This document shows positions 44,640 through 56,084 of a stretch of DNA of 64,000 nt, in pieces. The position numbers and the translations under genes were made by a program. Under the pieces are notes generated by a model that saw only the letters and a program-made list of their open reading frames with translations, had not been told where the DNA came from and searched no databases. Location of the stretch: positions 37,053,129 through 37,117,128 of the forward strand of contig CM067315.1 of assembly GCA_034231615.1 (NCBI GenBank), in the 5' to 3' direction. Numbering within the stretch: position 1 is the first letter of the stretch; each line of letters starts with the position of its first letter. Origin of the DNA: Meghimatium bilineatum. Its lineage: Eukaryota; Mollusca; Gastropoda; Stylommatophora; Philomycidae.

Positions 44640-44805
44640 CTCTTCTTCTGCGTTCGTTCTCAAATTACTGCACATTAGCAGGATGTATTCCGGGTAACAG
44701 AATTCGCTGTGTCATTGTTTGCAGCTTTGATGCGGTACCTTTGCTGATAGAAATGACACATCTTATTTCTGGGTCACTTTAATGATCCTATATGGGACCG
44801 TGTTG
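44640..44805 (-). repeat. GAA-tailed SINE, truncated copy
   Basis: The + strand starts CTTCTTCTGCGTTCGTTCTC, then GCACATTAGCAGGATGTATT, TGTGTCATTGTTTGCAGC and GATCCTATATGGGACC, after which similarity stops. Confidence 0.75.
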
Positions 44806-45205
44806 CATCCAACGCAGTACCTTCTGATATTGGTGCATTATGTAATAATTGATATAGCTCTTACTTCCTATATGCAGTGGGATGTTTTTTTCTGAGATTT
44901 CTTTTATACACAGGAGACTCCAGCTTTCAGCTTAGTGCAATACTTACTGAAGGAGCCTTCTACTCAGAGGGGGGGGGGGTCTATTGATATAGATATAAAT
45001 TTCATATTGCATGAGGACTAAAAATGTTATTACTGAAACCAATTCGAGCTGCAATGATTCTCACAATATACAAATTTAGTTTCATAACCCGTTGTGACTT
45101 GTGACACAGTATCTTCTCAAGAACACAGTCTTTCTTCAAATTTACTGTTACTTTCTCCTTTTCTTTTTTCTATAGTCGCTCTTTCTTCTTCATACACCAA
45201 TCATC
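44806..45205. other. Non-coding stretch, nothing recognised
   Basis: It includes a poly-G tract near 44967. No coding signal. Confidence 0.35.
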
Positions 45206-45209
45206 CTGT

Positions 45210-45870
45210 CCCCATGACTCTATTTCATTGTGTGTTATCCTGAAAGAGATTATTCCCATTCATCCATCCTTGCAGCAAAGTGTAAGTCGGTCCTGAAATT
45301 TTACATCAAGTGTAAGTCTCAGTCTAAATTAACACTCGACGGTGATGTCATGCCAGAAATTACAACTCGCATTGTCCTAGCATCAAGTGCATTTAATAGA
45401 TTGTCTAATATCTGGAAGTCAAAGTCAATCAGCACACGCACGAAAATGCGCTTATTTAATTCCTGCGTTATTCCGGTGCTATCATATGGATGTGAGAGCT
45501 GGAAAAGCTCTTTATCTTCAGAAAAGAAATTACTGAGTTTCGAGAACAAATGTCTTCGTATGATAACTAACACCCATTGGAGTGAATTCAAATCGAATGA
45601 TAAAATCAGAGAAGAGACACATCAATATTTCATCACAGATGTTATCAGAAAACGCCGTTGGCCCTACATCGGGCATGTCCTACGCGCATACAAAGGTGTA
45701 GACCAAAAGAAACATTCAGAAGAACAATACAAGGAGAAAGTAAAACAACCAATATTCATACTATTCAAGAACTGCACAGAATAGCTTTGAACAGACAGAA
45801 TTGGAGAGATCTGACCTTTGCCCTATGCGCTAACTTCGGGAAAAAAGGAAAATGAATGAATGAAATAAGT
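45210..45870 (+). pseudogene. LINE C-terminal region with 3' end, one frameshift
   Basis: An open frame 45230-45784 contains LASSAFNRLSNIWKSKSIST, NSCVIPVLSYGCESWKSSL, ENKCLRMITNTHWSEF and a VIRKRRWPYIGHVLR block. Near 45700 the frame shifts, and the end continues ALNRQNWRDLTFALCANFGK before a stop. It finishes in (ATGA)n at 45853, the simple-repeat tail expected of a LINE 3' end. This is the best-preserved LINE tail here: one frameshift only. Confidence 0.85.
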
Positions 45871-46055
45871 CTCAGTAAAAGTAGTATTATGGTATTCTGT
45901 CACATGCCAAATATCGGCGTGTTCCAGCGATAGCAGAATCCGTAGACTAAGTATGGACAATATTTTGATAATATATATCTGTTGTAATCTCAGTGTTAGT
46001 ACAATAATAATAAGTATCAATACTATCAAAAATAGACTTTCTACTGACAATTTCC

Positions 46056-46143
46056 ATTATTATAACACAAACATTTACTATTATAACACAAACATTTACT
46101 ATTATAACACAAATATTTACTAAAATAGCACAAACATTTACAG
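46056..46143. repeat. Tandem repeat, 21 bp, 4 copies
   Basis: ATTATAACACAAACATTTAC recurs four times; the last copy is altered. Confidence 0.85.
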
Positions 46144-46149
46144 AAAACT

Positions 46150-46780
46150 CATAAAAATATAGAATATTTACTGATGTTTATCTATAGGATTGACCAGTTT
46201 CGTGACGTCACAAATCCCATGTCAAAGTCCTGTCTATCCAGAAACCGCCATGGACAAGACGGCACTGCAGTGTTTACAAAACCTGACAGCAAAAACATCG
46301 GTTGTGTCATCCTTCTTGGTTGATCCAACATATCCAAATTGTTCTCAGCTTTAACTTTGTGTATACATGTACTCTATGTCGCTCACCAATGGAAAAAGAC
46401 AAGGGAAAAATCAATAAGCAGCCAAATGGCATATGACCAGTTGTATGACCATAATAATCTGGGAAAACCCATGTTTGAGGTAAGATGTTCGTATTTCTGA
46501 ACAAGGTTTTAACCAGACAGGAGGTCGCATAAATTTGTATCACTATCATAACTATCAAAGTCTACATTTTAACTATCTATTAGTTTGTGTTTGTAGGCTA
46601 ATGTTTGACAGTATAAAATGATAAATCATTCATACGAACCACGTTTAAATGTCTCATGACCCCTGCTATTGATACTACTTTTGCTTAACTGTGATCACTT
46701 GGTAAATATAGCAGCCATCTCATTTTTGTGTGTGTGGACATTATTGGCAGTTGATAATGTAATCTTTCAATGTCATTCAA
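46150..46780. other. Non-coding stretch, nothing recognised
   Basis: No convincing exon or repeat seen on either strand. Confidence 0.35.
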
Positions 46781-46789
46781 TACTCATTA

Positions 46790-47135
46790 AGTATGTGTAA
46801 GAAGTAACATAGAGAAAGGCCTGTATACAAGACACGCAATAACAATTTTTTTCAATAGTGAAATTACGAAAACTAGCATTGTTCGGACATGTATGCCGAC
46901 ATGATTTCTTGTCAAAACAATACTGAAGGGAACCGTCGAAGATGGAAGAAGCAGAGGAGGACATATAAAAACATGGACTGGCAACATCAAGGAATGGACA
47001 CGACAAGAATGTTCCTCGCATGTCCTCATTGTTGAAGAAAAGAATCGCTGAAGCTTCAAATATGGAAATAAGCTTCAAATAAACTTTCAAATAAGGTTCA
47101 AAACCTGGACGGGTTTCGGGATTATATGACAAAAT
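46790..47135 (+). pseudogene. LINE C-terminal tail fragment (second tail type)
   Basis: GTGAAATTACGAAAACTAGC, then CATGTATGCCGACATGATTT, and frames reading TEGNRRRWKKQRRTYK-like and EWTRQECSSHVLIVEEKNR match the 31130 family. Confidence 0.65.
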
Positions 47136-47139
47136 ATAT

Positions 47140-47685
47140 GCTACTATATTGAGAACGTGTATTAATAAATATGACATAGAATTCGTTTTGTTTACATCGG
47201 TTCTAAAACAATTATTTCTCGTTTGTTAATCTGTTTTCTTCTAGATACCATGCCGTGTGTTCTCTGTGTGATTCATTCCTGATGACTTGCTCTTTTAGCA
47301 TTGGTTGATTCAAATGTGTTGCATTACCAGAGTTAGTTGGTCGATCTAACAAGGATAAAGTGCGCAACATGGTTTAAAGCTTTGATGCGATATTTGCGCT
47401 TTTCGATACTTATCAATAACCGAGCTCAATTCGTGGTACGATCGATTTCCATGTCAAGTAAGCTGATTAAAGGTTCTCAGAAAGAGTTTGCTGGAGCTTA
47501 GGAGTTGTTTACGTAGTTACGACATACCGGCAGTCTTTTCAGCTAAACATGGACTGAGAAGTGCTATTTGCGCGCAGAACTGAATCACCGTGAAAAAATC
47601 AAAAGAAACATCTACACATTAAGAATTAGTTAAATAGAACACAAGATAAATATATTCGTCCGGCAACAAACAAACAAACTTGCAG
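47140..47685. other. Mostly unassigned stretch with a SINE scrap
   Basis: Near 47368-47405, CAACATGGTTTAAAGCTTTG then ATGCGATATTTGCGC matches the central part of the GAA-tailed SINE. The rest is not recognised. Confidence 0.4.
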
Positions 47686-47689
47686 ATTA

Positions 47690-47965
47690 TCAAGAACCAC
47701 GTTTGACAGTGGTGAAACTACGTAGCCGTATTGGTTTGGATAACTACACAGACACGACTCACTTTCTAAAAATATTTTGCAAGAAATAGTCGAGGGAAGA
47801 TGGAGAAGAGGCGGTAAATAAAAACTTGGAATGATAACATCAAGAAATGATTTGGGCCTGATTTTTCTACTCCCCCAAATGGCTGAGGATATAGATGTTT
47901 GGAGAGTTGGTTTTTTTTTGCTGATGTATCCAGTGTGGCACCCGTGCAACCGTATAAGACTATGC
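47690..47965 (+). pseudogene. LINE C-terminal tail fragment (second tail type)
   Basis: Shifting frames give LKNILQEIVEGRWRRGG, KTWNDNIKK and VSSVAPVQPYKTMH, then (ATT)n at 47970-47995 as a likely tail. Confidence 0.7.
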
Positions 47966-48004
47966 ATCTTATTATTATTATTATTATTATTATATTATCT
48001 AGAA

Positions 48005-48270
48005 AACCAATCAATAAACCCGTAACCCTTCAGGATCGTAGGGGTACCACATTGGATGCCTCAGCACACAAAGTCCTCCAGCGAATTCTATCCTCAGCGA
48101 TGCGGATTGAGTGTGGAAATATCTTGCCCTGTCCATTCCTTGATTTTGTCTGTCCGTGCCTTTATTTTTCCCTCCTCTGATTCTTCCACCCTCGACAGTT
48201 CCCTGCAGTATTGTTTTTGACAAGTAATCGTGCCTGCATACATGTCCGAACCATGCTAGGTTACAGCATG
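48005..48270 (-). pseudogene. LINE C-terminal tail fragment (second tail type)
   Basis: The minus strand reads MSKTILQGTVEGGRIRGGKN, then DRARYFHTQSASLRIEFAGG and RHPMWYPYDPEGLRVY. It is tail-to-tail with the plus copy ending at 47965, sharing the (ATT)n junction. Confidence 0.78.
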
Positions 48271-48451
48271 CCAGATTCTAAATCACGTCCGGACAAAAGA
48301 AATATCCTGTTCGTGATTTCTCGATTGACACGACCGCTCCTCCAATCGACCAAGCTGTACATGAGTACCCGACGCATGAGTTAGGGGAAGTAAAGATATC
48401 AAGGAAAGTAACTAGTCATTTCATCTAATAATCGCAACGTCTTAGTACATG

Positions 48452-48490
48452 AAGAGTTATCTTCATCTCCGACGGCAGGTTGCTGCCAAG
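48452..48490. repeat. 38-bp dispersed repeat
   Basis: CATGAAGAGTTATCTTCATC then TCCGACGGCAGGTTGCTG is the reverse complement of 28390-28430. It contains a small hairpin (GAAGAGTTATCTTC). Confidence 0.6.
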
Positions 48491-48499
48491 GTTGCAAAG

Positions 48500-48910
48500 G
48501 TTGCTACCTTTTATATTGTTTAAATTAAAATCATTTCATATTTTTAATTTCTATCCAAAAAATGTTTTGTTCCTAATGTAGTGTGTAAAAAATATAACTT
48601 TTTACTATGCTTGTATCTCATTTTAGCTATTAAATTGTATTTGACCTTTCATTCCGCCAACTTCAGTTCACCCTCAGATAGAATGTTAATAATATTTAAT
48701 TAACTGAAATGTTAAGAAAATTACACGAATGTTAAATTATTGTTGCTGTTGAGGCGGTTCAAGAACTTGTGCCTCTAATAATGTCGATAGATGAAAATAA
48801 CAAATTCTTCATCCGATTAATTGTGAATGAACTGGTTATTGTTCAGAAGCCATCGTCATTGTATCATAGCGGATCTACATATGCTGTCTCTCACAACAGA
48901 TATCGAAAGT
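48500..48910. other. AT-rich non-coding stretch
   Basis: Nothing recognised. Confidence 0.35.
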
Positions 48911-48911
48911 T

Positions 48912-49330
48912 AGCACACTTACACTTCTGTAGCTCGATGACTCTCTACACACTTATACTTCATATAGCTCTATGACTCTCTACACACTTTTACTTCATAT
49001 AGCTTGATGACTATATACACACACTTCATATAGCTCAATGACTCTATACACACTTACACTTCATGTAGCTCAATAACGCTATACGCCCTTACACTTCATG
49101 TAGCTTGAAGACTCTATACGCACACTTCATGTAGCTCGATGACTCTATACACACTTGTACTTTTTGTAGCTCAATGACTCTATACGCACTTACACTTCAT
49201 GTAGCTCGATGACTCTATACACACTTACACTTCATGTAGCTTGATGACTCAATACACACTTACACTTCATGTAGCTTGATGACTCAATACACACTTACAC
49301 TTCATATAGCTCGATGACTATACACACACT
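48912..49330. repeat. Minisatellite, about 34-bp unit, about 12 copies
   Basis: The unit TAGCTCGATGACTCTATACA then CACTTACACTTCATG has many small substitutions and length changes, so it is an older array. Confidence 0.9.
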
Positions 49331-49790
49331 TAAATCTCCACAGTTGTTAAACATTTCCACTAGTACCACATTTAATTGCAAGTTCCCCCTAATCGCTGTT
49401 AGAAATGTCAGAAACCTCAATCGCCGTCTCAAACATACATTCTTGAAGCAGCTTCAACACGCCTCCTTGATTATAGATGCGACAATATGTTTCTGGTTAC
49501 CGCGTAGACATGTATATCAATAAAAATTATATATTCCCCGAAAAGTGGAAATTAGTTATAGATGACCTAATTCATATCGATATTGTTCATTTTAGATACT
49601 GCGAAGTGTAGATTGAGTCTGACTCAAGAAAACGATTTAGTAAATAAAGTCCCAGAGTGCTATTTTTAGGGTGAGTGTAACAATCTAAGACTCCATGCAG
49701 ATGACTAGTATGCTCCGCTAGACTTGTTAAACACTTATCAACAATTAATGAAATATTGACTGACTAACGTAATAATTTATTTTTTTAAAT

Positions 49791-50612
49791 TACAAGACAA
49801 AAACGCCCAGATTTTTGGAAACTAGTCCAAGGTCTGTGTTTTTCAATCAGACATGAGGAAAAAAACACAGGAGTGGAAACGCTGGTTCAACTGCAAGAGT
49901 CACTTGTACGACTGTAAAAGTCGCTGTTTCTACATCCTCATCCTATTCGACGAAAACTGTGAATGCTTGGAAAATTAAATTCAATAGGCATTGCACTAAG
50001 CCTAAAGCTAAAGTCTCCTGAGGATAAGAAAGAAAGCTAAGAAAAACCACCCCACTGTACATAGGAAGTAAGAACTTCCTAAGTTAAAAATTGTATTGTA
50101 ATTTGTATTCTTTCGTGTTTACATCTCATAACCCCTTAGTCTTAGTGATAGTCCGTCTGTTGTGCTCAAGTAAAACATAAAAAACCTGTATTCTACGTAA
50201 GTACTATTGTTGTTCCATTTCACTGCATTATTACCTTATAGTTTTATGAAGTAAGAGCCAATCGCTGGCAAATCCTGGGGTTCTCAAGCAAGCAAATATT
50301 TTGTCTTGCCAGCTAATGAAAAGTTGAGCGAAAAAAAAATCGAATATACCAAGATCAAAACTACATTCTTCTTCTTCTTTCTGTCCTCATATACCTTTCG
50401 GTGTTGAGGGGAGAGTGAGTGTTACAAGACAAAAACGCCCAGACTTTTTGAAAATAGCCCACGGTCTGTATTTTTACGATCAGACCTGAGAGGAAAAAGC
50501 ACAGGAGCGGTAACTCTGGTTACAACTGCAAGCTTCACTTGTACGGCTGTGAGCGCCGCTGTTACTACACCCTCATTCTATTGGACGAAAACTGTGAATG
50601 CTTGGAAAATTA
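49791..50612. repeat. Pair of 188-190 bp direct repeats
   Basis: 49791-49978 and 50423-50612 both start TACAAGACAAAAACGCCCAG and end AACTGTGAATGCTTGGAAAA. They differ by scattered substitutions (roughly 85% alike by eye). The 440 bp between them contains a block shared with 43590-43720. No tRNA primer site or LTR TG..CA ends were seen. Confidence 0.85.
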
Positions 50613-50619
50613 TATTCCC

Positions 50620-51420
50620 TGCTACTTTTCTTCCCGTGCCGTGCCATCTGTCATGGGTACACCATCAACGTCTGTTTACTTTCATTGTAGTCACAAGTGG
50701 AACGCATGGCTGTGGAGTTAGAACCCCGTTCTCATACTTGATGTCCCTGATTCAATCCACGGTTTGGACAGGTTTTTTCTTTCGGAGATACAATCAAAAT
50801 CCTTCCTTTACGTACATGTGGAGGCGCCTGCTATGACAAAGCGGTCTTTATTTCCAGAACCCATAGGAAATCTCCCTGCACTCCTTCACAGGAAAACATG
50901 CAGTAACGAAAGACAGTAGTCACACGTTTTTATATTGATCAACTATACTGAAATCTGATCGAGTTTACCATAACAATTCTCTTGTTTCTGTAGTTTTATT
51001 CCCAGAAAATGAGTGTTATATTCTAATGTCTTGTTTATAGCATATTAGTCTAAAAAATATCGGAACTGCTACTTTATGAAGGTTGTGTCTCTACAAACCA
51101 GCAAAATTGGTTTAATTTTTAGTAATTTATTTTTTGTTCTTAAATTCCCGTTGTACCTCTCGTGCACCAAGGCAATGTTTCTACAGTAACTCAGAAATTT
51201 GACGTCTAGTGTCGCAGTTTTGATTGCTCCAGCTACTTGACACGTCCGATTTCGAGGGAGTACAGGTTCTAATAATAAGACTATACAATGTTTAGAGAAT
51301 ATCTTGAACTTGTAAATAAAATAAAAAATATTCAAAGAAGGAGATGAAGATAGCAAGATATGTGCCAGACTATAAGCACACAGGAGAAGAGAATATTGCG
51401 AGTAGATCGAAGGGCCAGCA
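50620..51420. other. Unassigned stretch
   Basis: No recognisable protein or repeat apart from short frames. Confidence 0.35.
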
Positions 51421-51423
51421 ACT

Positions 51424-52065
51424 ATGCACAGACTAGAGAAGAAAGATGCAGCAACCATGCACAGAATAAAGAAGCAAGAAGCAGCAACTATGCACAGACT
51501 AGATAAGAAAGATGCAGAAACTATGCACAGACTAGATAAGAAAGATGCAGAAACTATGCACAGACTAGATAAGAAAGATGCAGAAACTATGCACAGACTA
51601 GATAAGAAAGATGCAGAAACTATGCACAGACTAGAGAAGGAATGGATATCAACTATGCACAGAATAGAGAAGAAAGATGCATCAACTATTCACAGAATAG
51701 AGGCAAGAGGCAGCCACTATTCACAGAATAGAGAAGAAAGATGCATCAACTATTCACAGAATAGAGGCAAGAGGCAGCAATTATGCACAAATAGAGAAGA
51801 AAGATGCATCAACTATGCGCAGAATAGAGAAGAAAGATGCATCAACTATTCACAGAATAGAGAAGAAAGATGCATCAACTATTCACAGAATAGAGAAGAA
51901 AGATGCATCAACTATTCACATAATAGAGAAGAAAGATGCATCAACTATTCACAGAATAGAGAAGAAAGATGCATCAACTATTCACAGAAAATAATCAAGA
52001 GGCAGCAATTATGCACAGAATAGAGAAGCAAGAGGCAGCAACTATACACAGACTAGAGATGGAAG
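51424..52065. repeat. Minisatellite, 33-bp unit, about 19 copies, open reading frame throughout
   Basis: The unit AGAAAGATGCAGAAACTATG then CACAGACTAGATA codes for an 11-residue repeat MHRLDKKDAET on the + strand from 51424. At about 51690 a length change moves the frame to NREERCINYSQ repeats, still without a stop until 52023. No splice site, promoter or homologue supports a gene. Confidence 0.92.
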
Positions 52066-52153
52066 AGACATTGATGATGAAGTCCCTCCTTCGCAAGCGA
52101 AGAAAGAAATGAATAGCATAGAACAGAACCATTTGAATAAGATTTGGTATTTG

Positions 52154-52793
52154 TGAGTTGTCATATGTCTAAAGTGTCCAATGTCTAAGTTGTCACATAT
52201 CTAAGTTGTCACATATCTAAGTTGTCACATATCTAAGTTGTCACATATCTAAGTTGTCACATATCTAAGTTGTCACATATCTAAGTTGTCACATATCTAA
52301 GTTGTCACATATCTAAGTTGTCACATATCTAAGTTGTCACATATCTAAGTTGTCACATATCTAAGTTGTCACACGCTTGAGTTGTGATATGTCTGAATTG
52401 TCACATGTCTGAGTTGTCACAAGTCTGAGTTGTCACAAGTCTGAGTTGTCACAAGTCTGAGTTGTCACGTGTCTGAGATGTCACGGATCTGAGTTATTTC
52501 ATATCTGAGTTATTTCATATCTGAGTTGTGACATGTCTGAGTTGTTACATGTCTGAGTTGTTACATGTCTGAGTTGTTACATGTCAGAGTTGTGACATGT
52601 CTGTGTTGTCACTAGTATCTGAGTTGTCACAAGTCTGAGTTGTTACATATCTTAGTTGTCATATATCTAAGTTGACACTCGCTTGAGTTGTGACATGTCT
52701 GAGTTGTCACAAGTCTGAGTTGTCACAAGTCTGAGTTGTCACAAGTCTGAGTTGTCACAAGTCTGAGTTGTCACAAGTCTGAGCTGTCACACC
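52154..52793. repeat. Minisatellite, 16-bp unit, about 38 copies
   Basis: The unit is CTAAGTTGTCACATAT in the left third, drifting to CTGAGTTGTCACAAGT and CTGAGTTGTTACATGT in blocks. Each block is internally uniform, showing repeated local re-amplification. Confidence 0.95.
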
Positions 52794-52799
52794 CCTGAA

Positions 52800-53565
52800 C
52801 TCCGATAACCCTGCTGCTGTGTAAATATGAATGAAAGTCACTTGATGAGCAGACTCACCTTTACTTTAGTTTTTGTCTTTTGCAAATTGCATGTAATATT
52901 ATATACTTCTCAATGCTTTTATCAGCCGCACTAATCTAATCCCACCAGGATGGACGGTCAAGGGATGCGATTTTCACGGGGCGTGTTGTGATATTGCCTT
53001 CTACAAATTCAAACTTCTAACATCTACTTCTTGCTTTCTGTTGCCTTTTATTCCTGTTTCATGTATCTTGAGGGGCATTAAGCACATATGTGAGCAGCCT
53101 CGGTGCAGAGATGGAGTATGGACGATACTTCTCACCATAGTTTGTGTGAAAATACCTTAGACCAGCATATTTTAAGTTTGCCTACTCAGACACAGCCATC
53201 CCATAATGAATCTGCCAGAGGTATTGCACGTTCGATAATGTGTGCATTGTGTCGGTCTGCACTAGTTTCCATCGAAATTTCCCCACCGCTCCTGATAAAA
53301 TCCCGACACACTGTCGGATGATAATTAGATGTGTTACATCACCGCGCGAAGTGGGTTGTAGTATAGTCGCACATTTGTGGGCTGGTATGTTGTTGAGAAT
53401 GTGAGGGGGGGAAATAAGTTTCCCCAGAACATAATTACGTCTAGCTAGATGGACATCTTCGATCGGTCGGGCTATCAGCTGATGGGACTGGTGAATATTT
53501 GTACTCACTCTCGGAATGAAGTTTATTCCGAACTTATCCTATGCATTTTATCGGGAATAGCCGAT
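52800..53565. other. Unassigned stretch
   Basis: Mixed composition; no exon, repeat or transposon protein recognised. Confidence 0.35.
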
Positions 53566-53569
53566 TTTT

Positions 53570-53985
53570 TTTTTCTGTGAATGTCAATCAATCAACTGCC
53601 ACGCCGAATGGCGTAGGCGATAATGTTTCTCCACGACTCTGTCTCTTGTGTTGTCAATAAGCTCGGTTGGTGGGCTTCTACCGTGCCACAATACTAGTCC
53701 ATCTAACAACTTTTATCTTTGTCGTCCCGTCTCTTCTCCCCTTGATCTTTCCAGTGGTTATTAAGTGTTCAATCTGTGTTCTTCTCAACACATGCCCTAG
53801 AAACTTCGACTGTCTGCCCCTAATATTTGATATGATTGATCTTTTTACGCTAGCATCAGTGAGAACCTCTGTATTAGTTTTCTTAGCTGTCCATGGTATT
53901 TTCATCATTATTCTTAGAATATTCTTAGTACATTCTTCTGTGAATGTACCATTAAATAAAGTCTTGTGTTCGGCTGAGGGGTAGT
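53570..53985 (-). pseudogene. LINE C-terminal tail fragment
   Basis: The minus strand reads MMKIPWTAKKTNTEVLTDAS, then IISNIRGRQSKFLGHVLRR and HLITTGKIKGRRDG, ending near 53595 with an ETLSPTPFGV-like terminus. Same tail type as 12077-12480. Confidence 0.82.
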
Positions 53986-53989
53986 TTCT

Positions 53990-54573
53990 TTGCTAAAGTA
54001 TATAGTACCTTTTATGGTGAGGTATGCCGCATTCAACCGCGGACGTTTAACCAATTTGGTTATATTAGAACTTTTAATCATTAAAAGATAGCGAAGGTCG
54101 CGACCTATATTAAGTAATTATGTGTGGTAAGTCACAGATTCTAGATTATATGTTCCTTAACGTATTTGAGCTACTCCCACTTTGCAAAACACACATGTTT
54201 AAACCCCCCCCCCACCCGCACCTAATTAGAACATTTTTTTCCACGTTCAAGCCGTTGGATATTTCCGACGTAAATAGCAACAAATGATACATTGCTAATT
54301 ATGTCGTTAAATTATTCAAAAACTAGTGGCCAATACGTACTTCATCTTGCACACAGTTATTGCTAAACCGATTTTGATTAAACATATCCCATATGTCAAG
54401 ATTGTAAAGTGTATGCCTGAATAACATTAAGCACAGTTTCATACAATGTTCTAAATATGAAAACTTGGAATATATATTCAGATATTGCATTACATTAGTA
54501 AGAATCGTATTGTAATAATTAAAAGAACATAAAATATTTTACAAAATATATCGCAAAATCACGAAAACAATTA

Positions 54574-54616
<43 letters not shown>

Positions 54617-55435
54617 TTTCTTCTATAAGGAGCTAGCGACCCATAAGTCACCTGAACGCACCCCCCTCCTAAATGGTTTTGGACCAATTATAACCCAACA
54701 CCCCCCCCCCCCCAGAAGGTTTCAGCGCACGACAGGGAACGGCCCACTTTGGAAACCTGTGCTCTGGGTGTACTTAGCACATGGGTTACTACAGAAACAG
54801 ATGACATGATTAAAGCCGAGATTAATCTTACAATATATACCAAGTCCTTCTCAGAACTAGTATGTTGATCTTACAAAGCGCCACTCAGTTAATGAGGCTG
54901 ATATTTATCTGCATATACATTGTCTGTGCGTGTGGTTGCGTCTGTGGGTCTCGCCAATGGCCCACTAGACAAACCATCCATGTAACTGTTCAATGCAAGA
55001 ATCAGTGGACAAATCACGTGACAACATAGCAACTTTTTAATTTCATATCATATGCTATTGCACTATCTTGGAAACTTAAAAAGTCGTAACTTAAAATACC
55101 GATCTAGCGATTTGCGCGTAATGAACTGGCCATCTACCTCCCACTCACTGTGCAGCGCGCATGTCGATTGGTCAAGGGCTCTCATCGCGCAACGTCTCGA
55201 ATATTGGATGAGTTCAAAATATACTGCAAGCGTCCCGCGGGCCGTCATTTGTACAGCTATGATCTATGCAGGGGAAGGCGCCTGTTTTTGGTCCGAGGGC
55301 GGTTACTGGTAGATATTTAACATTTTTAAGTACAGATACATTGATAAAAATTGATTAAAGTTATGTGGCCCTAGACCAGGTTAAAAATAAACACTGACTA
55401 TTTTTTTTTAGAAGCAGTGGCCATGAATCAACAGT
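53990..55435. other. Unassigned stretch with (AT)n at 54576-54613 and poly-C at 54698-54713
   Basis: No coding feature recognised. GC content rises after 54900. Confidence 0.35.
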
Positions 55436-55439
55436 TATA

Positions 55440-55519
55440 ATTTTTGTATACTGCGGGCTGGGTTTTAGGCTGGCGTGCCCTTTCCGGCCTGCGGGCCGTA
55501 GGTTGCTGAGTCCTGATTT
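55440..55519. mobile_element. hAT-type terminal fragment (one end only)
   Basis: GGCCTGCGGGCCGTAGGTTG then CTGAGTCCTG is a hAT-style end (complement starts CAGGACTCAGCAACC and is followed by a GGCCCGCAGGCC palindrome). The matching left end and an 8-bp duplication were not found. Confidence 0.5.
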
Positions 55520-56080
55520 ATTAAAAAGAAAGCCCTTTGTACAATTCTTGTTCCTAGTCTCTTGGTATCTTTTGTGAGCATCTGTTAGCTCCCAATTCTT
55601 GAAGGTTTAGCGAGGAACAATAAAAGTTCCATACAATTGTCATGGGGCGCGTGGCAAGGACAAAGAGTTATCTCCCTGTGTGCTAAATCATAAAACAGGT
55701 GGCAGCTGCCCGCTTAGAGTTACTGACCGCTCAGCTGACCCTGTCGGGGCAACAGTGGACTAGCGCCGAAAACGCGTGCCTTTGGAAATAAAACTTCAAA
55801 ATTTCAGTCAAGACATGTCAAGCGGTCCGGGTATCGAAATTACATTTCTGATACTGTTTGTTAGCACGCGCTCATTTTCAAGCCAATATCCAAGTAATTG
55901 AATCTTCCTCTTCCTCCTGTCAGAGTCGTGAGTTGTTATAGTAATTTGGTCCTCTTCTTCTTCTTCTATGTCCTCTCTTAATCGCTTTATCGCTTATTAA
56001 CGTGACGATTATAAGGTAGACTGCAATGAAAGTATGTTGCTAAACGGAAGATCCTGGTAGGTCAATCTTCACTGTACAAT
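55520..56080. other. Unassigned stretch
   Basis: Nothing recognised on either strand. Confidence 0.35.
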
Positions 56081-56084
56081 TGGT

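Noticed and set aside
46787-47177. Minus-strand frames of 90-134 codons
   Set aside because: They are antisense to a LINE C-terminal tail on the plus strand.
52154-52793. CRISPR-like array
   Set aside because: Direct 16-bp tandem repeat without spacers.
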